A DNA stretch of 64,000 nt, taken from contig NZ_JAGYJK010000011.1 of the NCBI RefSeq assembly GCF_018402175.1, positions 230,896 to 294,895 of the forward strand, in the 5' to 3' direction. The DNA comes from Yoonia sp. Its GTDB lineage: Bacteria; Pseudomonadota; Alphaproteobacteria; Rhodobacterales; Rhodobacteraceae. The first letter of the stretch is position 1. Each line of letters opens with the position of its first letter. The notes beneath the pieces are model-generated. The model was given only the letters and a program-made list of their open reading frames with translations. It had not been told where the DNA came from and did no database searches. Shown here piece after piece: positions 8,062 to 17,063 of the stretch. A program made the translations under genes and the position numbers.

Positions 8062-10161
8062 GTCAGGGTCCGCGCAAGGCTGACCTTGAAGCTGCGCCCG
8101 CGGCCTCGGTCCAGCGACAGGTTGTTGCGATAGTCCGTGTCGAACAGGTTTTCGACCGCCATCTGCACATCGAACCCGTCCAGCGCGCCGGTGTCCGGCT
8201 GCCATGTCACAAACACATCCTGCGTGGTGTAGCCGTCAAAGGCTGTATCGGTGACAACGCCGGTCGGTGACGTTGCGGGTCGATGTCGTGATGTCATCGA
8301 CAAACGTACCGCGCCAGCCGAATTCCAGCCCCCGGTCCGGCAACCGCGTGCCCAAGGTCAGGGCCGCCTGATCTGCCGGTGTCGTGGACAAGGTATACCC
8401 GTAATTCCCGTCGGTGCCGCGCACGCGGGACAGGGCCAGCCGCGCGAACAGGGATTCGGTTTCATAGCCGCCCTCGATCTCGGCGCCCTCGAAATCGGCC
8501 CGCGCCAGATTGCGGAAGAACACCGTATCGGTGGTGGGTGTTACGGTGACAAAGCCGTCGATCCGGTTGCGAAACGCGGTCAGTTTCAGTTGCAGATTAT
8601 CCCCCGCCGCCAACAGCCCATCGCGGTTATAGGTCAGGCCCAGTTCGACATTGGTGGCCTCTTCCTTGTCCAGATCAAGTGCTGCGGTCTTGGTCCCCGA
8701 TGTGGAATAAAGTTCGTCCAATGTCGGCAGCCGTTCGGTCCGCGCGACCGAGCCAAAGACCGACAGATCATCAGTCACGTCGTAAAGTGCCGCCAGCGTC
8801 AGCGCGGTGGCCTCATCTGTGACGGTCGCGCCATTGGGCACGTCAGACCCCGGTTCGCGTTCGGCAAAGTCGATGCGCGCGCCGGGAATGACCGTCAGCC
8901 GGTCACCGATCACGACTTCGGATTGCGCATAGAGGCCGATCTTGCGGTCGCTGCCTTCGGGGTGGAACCCAAGTGGGCCAGCACTGTCAGCCACGCGGTC
9001 CTGATAGGTCACCTGCGCGCCGAAGGTCAGGAAATTGTCCCAGCCCGCGCCGCTGAAATCGGCGGTGTTTTCGGCCTTCAGCATCGTTGTGCGATAGGCA
9101 TAGGTCACATCGCAGAACACGTTGGCATTGGAGGCTGTCGGCAGACAGGGTTGCGCCGCACCCGATGTGCTGCGCGCATTGGATTGTTCGACCGTCGTGT
9201 CCGAATAGGACAGCTGCAGGCGCGGATTGAACCAGCCGCCACCCGCATGGTCCCATGCGACGTTGAACGTGTCGTCCGTCACCGACCGGTCCACATTGCC
9301 AAAGGCGTTGGCGATGGCATCACCGCCGCCGGTTTGCGCCAGCGTCGTGTTATCGGCATCCGATGAAAACCGTTGCGCCGACAGCCGCAGGGTCTGTGTG
9401 TCATTGATCTGGAACGTGCCTTTGAGCAGGGCAGAGGGTGCCTCGAATTCGCTGCCGGTCACGGTCGCACCTGCGCCGGTTTCAAAGTCGTCGGACCTGC
9501 GATAGCCCAGCGCCGCCAGAAATTCGGCCCCTTCGGCGGGGCGCGCGGCATAGATCACCGAGCCCAACTGGCCGTTGCCGTTGCTTTCATAGCCGTATTT
9601 CAGCCGCAGCGCGCCGGTGCCACCATCGGGGATGAAATCGCCCGCATCCTTGGTTTCGAAATTGACCACACCGCCAATCGCACCCGAGCCGTACAGCGTG
9701 GCCGACCCCGGCCCGCGCAACACCTCGACCCGGCGGTAAAGTTCGGGGTCCGAAAAGAACGACCCCATGCGATATTGTTCATAGAATTTCGGCACACCGT
9801 CCACATTGACGATGATCCGCGCTTCTGATGCGGATTGTTCGGTCGCCCCGATCCCGCGGATGTTGAACGCGAACCCAAATGGCCGGTCCGATCCAGCGGT
9901 CTGCGCGCCCGGCACATTGCGCAGGATCTGGCCCACGTTCGCCGCCTGTTCACGGTCGATATCGTCCTGATCCAGCACACTGACCGCCTGTGGCGTGTCG
10001 ATCGCCACCTTTTGCTGGCCTGCGCCAAAGATCAGCCGCCCCAGAAAGGTGCTGCTGTCCAGTTGCGTCTGTTGGGCGCTGGCCATGCCTGCGGCAAGGA
10101 TTGCTGTTGTTGTAAAAAGGCAGGCCAGGCCCAGCCTGCGGGGGCGCATGCGTAGCGTCAT
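8055..10161 (-). pseudogene. hmuR: TonB-dependent heme/hemoglobin receptor, frameshifted near the 3' end
   Basis: Outer-membrane heme receptor of about 701 aa if the frame is restored. It has a signal peptide (MTLRMRPRRLGLACLFTTTA, cleaved after ASA), a plug domain (VSVLDQDDIDREQAANVGQI; FNIRGIG; EVLRGPGSATLYGSGAIGG) and a beta-barrel ending in aromatic W. One base too many around 8260-8265 (GACCGG on the coding strand) shifts the last 65 or so residues. The natural ending continues in the other frame as GVVTDTAFDGYTTQDVF and closes with the ENLFDTDYRN strand. Start 10161 is chosen for the signal peptide. It diverges from hmuS and leads the exbB/exbD/tonB operon, which fixes the heme assignment. 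Confidence 0.82.
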
Positions 10162-10245
10162 GTCCGATTCTCCATCCGGATTTAAGGTTTCGGCTGGCTG
10201 TACGGCTGGCATGTCTCAAGGTGTCTTGACCCCCGACCAGCGGTG

Positions 10246-10265
10246 TTCTAGTGATCCCGATAGAA
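10246..10265. promoter_or_regulatory. Dyad in the hmuR-hmuS divergent region (possible iron-responsive operator)
   Basis: TTCTA-N10-TAGAA forms a perfect 5-bp inverted repeat between the divergent hmuR (start 10161) and hmuS (start 10375) genes. Heme-uptake genes in this group are controlled by Irr, RirA or Fur-like proteins. The dyad does not match the classic ICE box (TTTAGAA-N3-TTCTAAA) in orientation, so the regulator is not assigned. Confidence 0.3.
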
Positions 10266-10374
10266 ACAGTCAAGTACTGCGCCAGATCTTCCAGCCATGC
10301 CCTTTGCGGCAACGCCAGATCCGGGACCTCGCGCGTCAACGCCCGCCAAAAGCAGGCCCAACGGAGGTCACCTC

Positions 10375-11415
10375 ATGATTCTATCCCCCGACCGCGTAGC
10401 GGCGATTGCGACCGCCCGCGCCGACAAACCCAAAATGCGCGAACGCGATCTGGCCAATGTGCTGGGCATCCGCGAGGCCGAGATTCTGGCCGCCGAGCTT
10501 GGCCATGGCGTGCGCCGGATCGCGGCAGACCCTGACCGGCTGTTGGCGCGCATCCCGGCGCTTGGCGATGTGATGGCGCTGACGCGCAACGATTTCTGCG
10601 TGCATGAACGGCGCGGACAGTATCTTGACTATCGTTCAGGCGCCCATGCCGGCATGGTGCTGGGGCCGGATATCGACCTGCGCATTTTCCCCAGCCACTG
10701 GGTCCATGGTTTCGCGGTGGACCGCAGCGGGCCAGATGGCACAAGACGCAGTTTGCAGGTGTTCGATGCCGCGGGCGATGCGGTCCACAAGATCTATCTG
10801 CAACCGGATTCGGACCTTGCGGCCTATGATGCGCTGGTCGCCGATCTGGCCGTGGCCGATGATGCGCCTTTCGATCTTGCGCCGCGCGCCTTGCCAGAGC
10901 CTATCCGCGTGAACGAAGCCAAGTTTGACGAATTGCGCAGCGCCTGGCCAAAGATGACCGATACCCACCAGTTCCTGGCCATGACCAGCCGGTTGAAATT
11001 CGACCGTCTGGGGGCCTATCTGTCGATCGGCGCGCCTTGGGCGGTGCCGCTGCCGGTCAATGCGGTCGAACAGGCGCTGCGGCAGGCCGGGGCGCAGGGC
11101 GTGCCGATCATGGTCTTTGTCGGCAATCGCGGCTGCATCCAGATCCATTCGGGGCCTGTTGCACGGCTGGAACCGATGGGGCCGTGGTTCAACGTGCTGG
11201 ACCCGCATTTCAACCTGCATCTGCGCGCCGACAAGGTGGCGCAGGTCTGGTTGGTGCGCAAACCCACAAAACGCGGCGATGCGATCTCGGTCGAGGCGTT
11301 TGACAGGGACGGTCACCTGATCCTGCAGATTTTCGGCAAACGCGCCGAGGCCGCGACCGATACAGGTGCTTGGGATGCCATCGCCACAGGTTTGGCCGCA
11401 GAGGTGATGGCATGA
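10375..11415 (+). CDS. hmuS: Hemin-degrading factor / heme chaperone HmuS
   Basis: A 346-aa cytoplasmic HemS/HmuS family protein made of two tandem HemS-like halves (about residues 30-165 and 200-340). Conserved stretches include VLGIREAEILAAELG, NDFCVHERRGQY and FVGNRGCIQIHSGPV. It accepts heme from HmuUV and passes it on or breaks it down to release iron. The ATG at 10375 is preceded by GGAGGT at ideal spacing; the in-frame upstream start at 10297 lacks one. It overlaps hmuT by 4 nt. Confidence 0.93.
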   Translation: MILSPDRVAAIATARADKPKMRERDLANVLGIREAEILAAELGHGVRRIAADPDRLLARIPALGDVMALTRNDFCVHERRGQYLDYRSGAHAGMVLGPDIDLRIFPSHWVHGFAVDRSGPDGTRRSLQVFDAAGDAVHKIYLQPDSDLAAYDALVADLAVADDAPFDLAPRALPEPIRVNEAKFDELRSAWPKMTDTHQFLAMTSRLKFDRLGAYLSIGAPWAVPLPVNAVEQALRQAGAQGVPIMVFVGNRGCIQIHSGPVARLEPMGPWFNVLDPHFNLHLRADKVAQVWLVRKPTKRGDAISVEAFDRDGHLILQIFGKRAEAATDTGAWDAIATGLAAEVMA

Positions 11416-12272
11416 TCCGCCGGATTGCAGCCAGCCTTGCGGTGGCGGTGGCTTTTGCCCCCGCAGCCTTTGCCGAGACCCCGTCGCGCGTGATCGCGGC
11501 GGGCGGGTCTGTCGCGGAAATCATCCATGCTTTGGGGGCCGGTGACCGGCTGATCGCGCGCGATACCACGTCAACCTTTCCCCCCGCGGTCGCGGCCTTG
11601 CCCGATATCGGCTATGTCCGCGCGCTGTCGGCGGAAAACCTGATCGCGATGGCCCCCGACATGGTGATCGCCGAACATGACGCTGGACCACCCGAAGTGC
11701 TGGACGTGCTGCAACGGTCGGGCATTGCGCTGGTGACGGTGCCACAGGCGCTGGACCCTGACGGTGTCGCCGCCAAGATCGACGCGGTGGCCACGGCACT
11801 GGACCTGCCAGACGCCGGTGCCGCCCTGCAAGCCCGCGTGGCGGCGCAGCTGGAACAGGCACGGATCGCAGGCGACGGCTTGCCCCGGTCCCCGCGGGTG
11901 ATGTTCATCCTGTCGATGCAGGGCGGCCGGTTGCTGGTTGGCGGCCAAGGCACCTCTGCCGAGGCGATGATCCTGCTGGCCGGTGGCACCAATGCGGTGA
12001 CCGCGCTGGACGGCTATAAACCCCTGACCGACGAGGCCGCGATTGCCGCGAACCCCGATCTGATCCTGATGATGGACCGGGGCGGTGATCATGCCGTGGC
12101 TCTGGCCGATATCATCGCCCATCCGGCGCTGCGCCTGACCCGCGCGGCCATTGACCAGCGGGTCGTCAGCATGGACGGGCTTTATCTGCTGGGCTTTGGC
12201 CCGCGCACCGGCGATGCGGCGCTGGAACTGAACGCCCATCTGCGCCGCCTGACCGATGAGGTCAAAGGCTGA
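11412..12272 (+). CDS. hmuT: Heme ABC transporter periplasmic binding protein HmuT
   Basis: A 286-aa cluster A/TroA-like binding protein. The signal peptide is MIRRIAASLAVAVAFAPAAF, cleaved after AFA. It opens with RVIAAGGSVAEIIHALGAGD, the HmuT signature, and has the family GYVRALSAENLIAMAPDMVI segment and the late HPALRLTRAA region. It delivers heme to HmuUV. The start at 11412 overlaps the hmuS stop (ATGA) and begins the signal peptide. Confidence 0.93.
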   Translation: MIRRIAASLAVAVAFAPAAFAETPSRVIAAGGSVAEIIHALGAGDRLIARDTTSTFPPAVAALPDIGYVRALSAENLIAMAPDMVIAEHDAGPPEVLDVLQRSGIALVTVPQALDPDGVAAKIDAVATALDLPDAGAALQARVAAQLEQARIAGDGLPRSPRVMFILSMQGGRLLVGGQGTSAEAMILLAGGTNAVTALDGYKPLTDEAAIAANPDLILMMDRGGDHAVALADIIAHPALRLTRAAIDQRVVSMDGLYLLGFGPRTGDAALELNAHLRRLTDEVKG

Positions 12273-13340
12273 TGGTCGCCCTTGCCGATACCCCCGTGCT
12301 GGCGGGCGACCGGTCGATCCGCGCGCGGCGGGTGGCCTTTGGGCTGGCGGGGCTTTTGCTGCTGACCGGTCTGCTGAGCCTGTCGCATGGCGCATCCGGC
12401 GTGCGGCTGGACCTTGTGCTGCAAAGCTGGCTGGCGGGACGAGGCTGTTCCCGCGCGCGACTGGCTGATCCTGTGGGAAATCCGGTTGCCACGGATGCTG
12501 ACCGGCGTGCTGGTCGGGGCATCGCTGGCGGTGGGTGGTGCGGTGATGCAGGGGCTGTTTCGCAACCCTTTGGCCGATCCGGGGCTGGTCGGGGTTGGCG
12601 CGGGGGCCGGTCTGGGTGCTGTGCTGGCCATCGTGCTGGGCGGACAGGCGCCCGCATGGGTCGCCGCTTGGCTGGGCTGGAACATGGTGCCGGTTGCGGC
12701 CTTTATCGGGGGCTGGCTGTCCACGATGGTGCTGTACCGCGTATCAACCCGCGCGGGGCGCACATCCACCGCGACGATGCTGCTGGCGGGGATCGCCCTT
12801 GGCGCGCTGGCAGGCGCGGCGACCGGTATTCTGGTCTATATCGCGGACGACCGGCAATTGCGCGACCTGACCTTTTGGGGTCTGGGGTCGCTGGGCGGCG
12901 CGTCATGGCCCAAGATCGCGGCGGCAGGCCCCGTGATGCTGCTGGCGCTGCTGGCCGCACCGTTCCTTGCGCGCGGGCTGAACGGGCTGTCGCTGGGCGA
13001 GGCTGCGGCCCATCACATCGGGCTGCCGGTGCAAAGGGTCAAACATGTGGCCATTCTGACGGTCGCTGCGGCCACGGGGGCCGCTGTCGCGGTATCGGGC
13101 GGCATCGGGTTTATCGGGATCGTGGTGCCGCATCTGCTGCGGCTGGCGACGGGGCCGGACCACCGCTATCTGCTGGTGAATGCGGCGCTTTTGGGGGCGA
13201 CTTTGTTGTTGCTGGCCGATCTGATCGCGCGCAGCATCATCGCACCGGCCGAATTGCCCATCGGGATCGTGACGGCGGTGATCGGCGCGCCGGTGTTTTT
13301 GTGGATCCTGCTGCGCCGCCGTGGATTGGTGGATCTGTGA
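12272..13340 (+). pseudogene. hmuU: Heme ABC transporter permease HmuU, frameshifted near the 5' end
   Basis: FecCD-family permease, about 355 aa if the frame is restored. The first 55 residues (MVALADTPVLAG..., first membrane helix AFGLAGLLLLTGLLSLSHG) are in one frame. The rest (WLILWEIRLPRMLTGVLVGA, the GAVMQGLFRNPLADPGLVG motif, further helices, IGFIGIVVPHLLRL) is in the next. The shift is at GCGGGACGAG around 12436-12438; removing one G gives ...SWLADEAVPARDWL and a continuous protein. The start overlaps the hmuT stop as TGATG and the stop overlaps hmuV the same way. As read, the first frame continues out of frame straight into hmuV, which is a chance open frame. Confidence 0.83.
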
Positions 13341-14128
13341 TGCTGACCCTACGTTCCTTGCACGCGTCTTTGGGGCGCACCGCTGTACTGCACGGGATCA
13401 CTGCAAGTGCCGCCGCCGGCCGGATCGTCGCGGTGATCGGGCCGAACGGGTCGGGCAAGACCACGCTGTTGCGCGCCATTTCCGGCGATGTCGCCTATGA
13501 CGGGCGGATCGCGCTGGACGGGGATGATCTGGCCCGCCTCAAACCATGGGAATTGGCCGCGCGGCGCGGGGTGTTGCCGCAGGCCGCAACGCTGGCCTTT
13601 CCCTTCACCGTGGCCGAGGTCGTGCGCCTTGGGCTGACATCGGGCACGCAGGCCGACCGGTCCGACCTGATCGGGCGGGCCTTGGCCGAGGTTGATCTGA
13701 CCGGCTTTTCCGGGCGGTATTATCAGGAATTGTCAGGCGGCCAGCAGGCGCGGGTGCAACTGGCCCGCGTGCGCGCGCAGGTCTGGGAGCCTGTCGTGGC
13801 GGGCCGCCCCCGCTGGCTGTTTCTGGACGAACCGGTGGCGGCACTGGATATCGCGCATCAGATCGGCGTGATGCGGGTGCTGCGCCGCTTTGCCGATGCG
13901 GGGGGCGGGGTGGTGATCGTGCTGCATGACCTGAACCTTGCCGCGATGGTGGCCGATGATATCTGGCTGATCCATGACGGGTTGCTGCTGGATGCCGGAT
14001 CGCCCGCGCGGGTGATCGGCGGGCCTGCCCTGGCCGAGGCTTATGGCTGTCCCATCGTGGCCAACCGCTTGCCCGGCCCGCAGGCGACCTTTGTGCTGCC
14101 GCATGGGCTCTGGGCGGCGGCGGGATAA
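13340..14128 (+). CDS. hmuV: Heme ABC transporter ATPase HmuV
   Basis: A 262-aa FepC/HmuV-type ATPase. Walker A is GPNGSGKTT near residue 38, the signature is LSGGQQARVQLARV, Walker B is WLFLDEPVAALDI and the switch His is in VLHDLNL. The ATG at 13340 overlaps the hmuU stop (TGATG). It powers heme passage through HmuU. It ends 7 nt before the convergent lipoprotein gene with no obvious terminator between them. Confidence 0.94.
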   Translation: MLTLRSLHASLGRTAVLHGITASAAAGRIVAVIGPNGSGKTTLLRAISGDVAYDGRIALDGDDLARLKPWELAARRGVLPQAATLAFPFTVAEVVRLGLTSGTQADRSDLIGRALAEVDLTGFSGRYYQELSGGQQARVQLARVRAQVWEPVVAGRPRWLFLDEPVAALDIAHQIGVMRVLRRFADAGGGVVIVLHDLNLAAMVADDIWLIHDGLLLDAGSPARVIGGPALAEAYGCPIVANRLPGPQATFVLPHGLWAAAG

Positions 14129-14135
14129 GCTGGCG

Positions 14136-14414
14136 CTAACGCCCTGTCAGGTAATCGGCCGAGACATAGCCCGTCACCCCCGGCGCATCGGCCAGCGTCA
14201 CGCGGCACCAGCGTTGCCCCAATTCGGTCACGCACTCCTGCCGCGTCAAGGCGGTGCCATCGGGCAGGCCCATGATGACATTGAACGCCAGCCCCGGCCC
14301 TGCCCGCAGTTTCAGCAGATCATCAGGCCCCGCCCCTGTGACAACCGCATTGCCGCCAGTGCATCCGGCGATCATGAACAGGGCGATAACGGCAAGCGCA
14401 TTTGTGCGGGGCAT
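14136..14414 (-). CDS. Small SH3-domain lipoprotein
   Basis: A 92-aa protein with a lipoprotein signal peptide (ALAVIALFMIAGC, lipid-modified Cys near residue 18) followed by a bacterial SH3 (SH3b) fold. The family pattern DDLLKLRAGPGLAFNVIMGL, then a Cys pair (ECVTELGQRWCRV), then GYVSADYL, is clear. Such proteins are anchored in the envelope and may contact peptidoglycan. The start at 14414 is preceded by AAAGGTCAG; the much longer upstream frame is antisense to other coding DNA. It sits downstream of nrsF on the same strand, 79 nt away. Confidence 0.82.
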   Translation of the reverse strand: MPRTNALAVIALFMIAGCTGGNAVVTGAGPDDLLKLRAGPGLAFNVIMGLPDGTALTRQECVTELGQRWCRVTLADAPGVTGYVSADYLTGR

Positions 14415-14493
14415 GATCTGACCTTTGTTGCGGGCGGTTGCGCCATTTATGGCACCCGCATCTGCACGGGTGAACCCCCAAAAGCCCGCCTGG

Positions 14494-15126
14494 TTACCAG
14501 CGCAGCACCCTTGGGCCGCAAATGGCACCGGCCAGCGCGACCGACAGGATCGCCGCCCCATAGGCGGGCAGCACGAAAAGCGCGGCATCCTGATCGCAAT
14601 AAAACGCATAGATGGCGGCCGACGCCCCGCCTGCCGCCAGCCCCGCCACTGCCCCCGCCAGCCGTGGGCGCAGCACCGCCCCTGTTGACAGCGACCACAG
14701 GATCGCCGCCAGAAACGGCAGGCCAAGCGCGGGCACGCTGGTCAGGCAGACCCAGAGGCTGGGGATCGCCACAGCCTCGACCAGCCCCGACAGCCCGCCG
14801 CGCTGCAACTGAAAGACAAAGGCTGCGACCAACATTCCCGCAAAGACCGCCAGCAGCGCCCAGCGCCTGCCCGCCATCACGCCCGGATGGGCCAAGGCAA
14901 TAGCGACGGCACCGGCCAGACCGGCCAGCAGCACAGGCAGGATCATTTTCAGCACGGCCAGCGACGCAAGCGCCGCCCCCAGATCGGCCCGCACCCCCCA
15001 AAAGGCGACAAAAGCCGCCACGCAGACCGCCAGCGCCACGGGCACCGACCGGACCAGCCTTTGCGCGATACCCGGTTGCGGCAACGTATCGGCGGCAAGC
15101 GCCGCGATGAGGTCGTCGGTGTTCAT
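14494..15126 (-). CDS. nrsF: NrsF-type anti-sigma factor (DUF1109 family)
   Basis: A 210-aa integral membrane protein with about six helices and a short cytoplasmic N-terminus (MNTDDLIAALAADTLPQP), which would hold the ECF sigma factor at the membrane. Cys127 (SLWVCLTSVP) and Cys177 (AFYCDQD) are 50 residues apart. In the Caulobacter NrsF as I recall it, Cys131 and Cys181 have the same spacing and are needed for metal/stress sensing. The start overlaps the sigma gene stop (ATGA). The pair faces the bufferin operon. Confidence 0.85.
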   Translation of the reverse strand: MNTDDLIAALAADTLPQPGIAQRLVRSVPVALAVCVAAFVAFWGVRADLGAALASLAVLKMILPVLLAGLAGAVAIALAHPGVMAGRRWALLAVFAGMLVAAFVFQLQRGGLSGLVEAVAIPSLWVCLTSVPALGLPFLAAILWSLSTGAVLRPRLAGAVAGLAAGGASAAIYAFYCDQDAALFVLPAYGAAILSVALAGAICGPRVLRW

Positions 15127-15665
15127 TCGATCATCCTTTCGCGCAAGCGCGCCAGCGTCTGCAACGCGCGGTGCAGGGCCACGCGCACCGCCCCTTCGGT
15201 CATGCCCAGACGCGCCGCCGTCTCGGCCGTGGTTTCACCACGCAGACCAAAACCGCGCACGATATCGGCGGCCCGCGGATCAAGCGCGCCCAACAGCTTT
15301 TCCATGTCGCGCCCTGCCAGCGGGTCAGGCCCCTGCGGTGCGGCCAGCGCATCTGCGAAATCGTCAATCGCCAGTTCGACGCGCCGGCCACGGGCGCGGA
15401 ATGCATCCACCACCTTGTGCCGCGCGATGGCATAAAGCCAGGGGCGCAGGGGCGCATCCTGCCGCCATGTATGGCGTTTGGTGTGGATCGCCAGCAGCAC
15501 GTCCTGCAAGACATCCTCGCAGCTGTCCTGCCCCAGCCCGCCGCCCCGCGCCTGTACGACGCGGCGCAAAACAGGCGTGATCGCCTGCAACAATTGGCGG
15601 TAGGCCGCCGTATCGCCACCATTCGCTGCGCGCATCAGGTCATCCCAAGGGTCAATTATGTCCAA
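15123..15665 (-). CDS. sigF: ECF sigma factor, SigF type
   Basis: RNA polymerase sigma factor with region 2 (CEDVLQDVLLAIHTKRHTW, PLRPWLYAIARHKVVDAFRA) and region 4 (ADIVRGFGLRGETTAETAAR, MTEGAVRVALHRAL). A longer open frame extends to 15734, but the promoter motif at 15679-15704 would put the transcript start near 15672. I therefore place the start at TTG 15665 (LDIIDPWDDLMRAANGG); ATG 15635 is the other candidate. It is released from NrsF on metal or oxidative stress and should transcribe its own operon and bufABC-doxX through the shared motif. Confidence 0.85.
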   Translation of the reverse strand: MDIIDPWDDLMRAANGGDTAAYRQLLQAITPVLRRVVQARGGGLGQDSCEDVLQDVLLAIHTKRHTWRQDAPLRPWLYAIARHKVVDAFRARGRRVELAIDDFADALAAPQGPDPLAGRDMEKLLGALDPRAADIVRGFGLRGETTAETAARLGMTEGAVRVALHRALQTLARLRERMIE

Positions 15666-15678
15666 GTTCTGATCCCTG

Positions 15679-15704
15679 TTCGTCCCGCGTCGGGCAAATG
15701 TTAC
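15679..15704 (-). promoter_or_regulatory. SigF-type ECF promoter for sigF-nrsF
   Basis: On the minus strand, GTAACA (15704-15699), 16 nt, then CGAA (15682-15679). It matches the GTAAC...CGAA element I know for Caulobacter SigF and is the same motif and spacing as the one facing bufA. It sits about 14 nt before the chosen TTG start. Confidence 0.72.
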
Positions 15705-15773
15705 AGCCACAACCCACGACTTGCCCAGAAACAAATGCGCTCGCCTTCAGCGGTTCACATGGGCGTGACCGGC

Positions 15774-15799
15774 GTAACACAAAGGCGCGGTGGCGCGAC
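15774..15799 (+). promoter_or_regulatory. SigF-type ECF promoter for bufABC-doxX
   Basis: GTAACA (15774-15779), 16 nt, then CGAC (15796-15799). The -35 hexamer and spacing are identical to the divergent sigF promoter. It would start transcription near 15806, leaving a leader of about 40 nt before bufA. Confidence 0.72.
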
Positions 15800-15848
15800 C
15801 TGCTTTGCGGGACTGCACTGACGCAGCCCGCCACTAGGAGTGACCTTC

Positions 15849-16160
15849 ATGACGACCAAAACGCTTTCGCTTACTCTTGCCGCTTCGCTGGCTTCTGCGC
15901 TGACCCTGTCCGCCGGGCAGATGCATGCACAAGAGGCCACGATGGAAAAATGTTTCGGCATTTCGCTGGCCGGTGCCAATGATTGCGCCGCCGGTCCCGG
16001 CACCACCTGCGCCGGCACATCCACCGTCGATTACCAGGGCAATGCCTGGACGCTGGTCGCCACCGGCACCTGCACCGAGATCGATCTGCCAGCCATGGCC
16101 GACGGCTCTGCGCGCATGGGTGCGCTGGAAGAACTGGACCGCGATCTGCCCCCTGCATGA
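15849..16160 (+). CDS. bufA: Bufferin precursor BufA1 (DUF2282 RiPP precursor)
   Basis: A 103-aa precursor of a ribosomally made, cysteine-modified peptide exported to the periplasm, where bufferins bind copper. Residues 1-27 are a Sec signal ([20 protein letters not shown]...). The core holds the four conserved cysteines at 35, 46, 54 and 75 in the DUF2282 pattern [32 protein letters not shown]...GTC. Start ATG 15849 has AGGAG eight bases upstream; the GTG at 15840 is rejected because it overlaps that RBS. It is followed by a hairpin and by the modifying enzyme genes bufB and bufC. Confidence 0.92.
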   Translation: MTTKTLSLTLAASLASALTLSAGQMHAQEATMEKCFGISLAGANDCAAGPGTTCAGTSTVDYQGNAWTLVATGTCTEIDLPAMADGSARMGALEELDRDLPPA

Positions 16161-16172
16161 TCTGACCCCAAG

Positions 16173-16193
16173 GGGCGGGGGTATCCCCCGCCC
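16173..16193 (+). terminator. Hairpin between bufA and bufB (partial terminator)
   Basis: A perfect 9-bp GC stem (GGGCGGGGG and its complement) with a TAT loop in the 54-nt gap between the precursor and its modifying enzyme, without a strong T run. It is placed to give more bufA than bufBC message, the stoichiometry expected when a substrate is encoded ahead of its enzymes. Confidence 0.7.
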
Positions 16194-16214
16194 TCTCTCC
16201 AAAAGGATTTTGCT

Positions 16215-17063
16215 ATGCCCGCACTTCCCCGCACGACCGGTCTGGGTTTCAAGCCACAGCATTTCACCGATATGATGGCCACCGACACCATCGGGTTCAT
16301 CGAGGTCCATGCCGAGAATTACATGGGCGATGGCGGCGCGCCGCATGCGATGCTGGCGGCTTTGCATGACCGCCATGCCCTGTCGATCCACGGGGTCGGC
16401 CTGTCGATCGGCAGCGCGGGCGGGCTGGACCACGACCACCTTGCGCGGCTGCGCAAACTGATCGACCGCTACCAACCCGAAAGCTTTTCCGAACATCTGG
16501 CCTGGTCCAGCCATGGGGCGGCCTGGCTGAATGATCTTTTGCCCCTGCCCTATACGCCCGAGACTTTGGCCACGATCTGCGCCCATGTCGATCAGGTGCA
16601 AGATACCTTGGGCCGCCGGATGCTGTTGGAAAATCCCGCGACCTATGTGACCTTTGCCAGTTCCACCCTGTCGGAAACCGATTTTTTGACCGAACTTGTC
16701 CAGCGCACGGGCTGTGGGCTGCTGCTCGATATCAACAATGTCTTTGTCTCTGCCACCAACCACCGGTTCGATGCCCGTGCCTATCTGGCCGATTTCCCGC
16801 TGTTTGCTGTGGGTGAAATCCATCTGGCGGGGCATGACACCGAAGATTTGCCATCCGGTCCGCTGCTGATCGACAGCCATGGCGCGCCGGTGGCGGACCC
16901 TGTCTGGGCGCTTTATACGCAGGTGCTGGCGCGCACCGGTCCTTTGCCCACGCTGATCGAATGGGACACTGATGTGCCCGATTTCGCCACCCTGCTGGCC
17001 GAGGCTGCCCGCGCAAACGCCATCCTGCACGCCGCAGAAGGGCAGCAGACCGATGCAGCCTGA
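16215..17063 (+). CDS. bufB: Bufferin-modifying multinuclear non-heme iron oxidase BufB (DUF692, MNIO)
   Basis: A 282-aa TIM-barrel MNIO that oxidatively modifies cysteines of the bufferin precursor. All metal-site motifs of DUF692 are present: [10 protein letters not shown] (E30, H32, E34), [10 protein letters not shown] (H59), SEHLAWS (E93-H94), LLENPATY (E139-N140), [15 protein letters not shown] (D172, N174), GEIHLAGH (E201, H203, H207), LIDSHGAPV (D220, H222) and LIEWDTDVP (E249, D251). It overlaps bufC by 11 nt. Length and motifs are complete, so the enzyme should be active with its partner BufC. Confidence 0.94.
   Translation: MPALPRTTGLGFKPQHFTDMMATDTIGFIEVHAENYMGDGGAPHAMLAALHDRHALSIHGVGLSIGSAGGLDHDHLARLRKLIDRYQPESFSEHLAWSSHGAAWLNDLLPLPYTPETLATICAHVDQVQDTLGRRMLLENPATYVTFASSTLSETDFLTELVQRTGCGLLLDINNVFVSATNHRFDARAYLADFPLFAVGEIHLAGHDTEDLPSGPLLIDSHGAPVADPVWALYTQVLARTGPLPTLIEWDTDVPDFATLLAEAARANAILHAAEGQQTDAA

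Noticed and set aside
10246..10265. Firm assignment of the hmuR/hmuS dyad as an Irr ICE box
   Set aside because: The half-sites face the wrong way for the ICE consensus; kept only as a low-confidence dyad.
12272..14128. A single 618-residue frame apparently fusing HmuU and HmuV
   Set aside because: Only the first 55 residues and the HmuV part look like protein families; the middle is out of frame with the real permease (12387-13340). It results from the frameshift near 12437 and a chance open frame.
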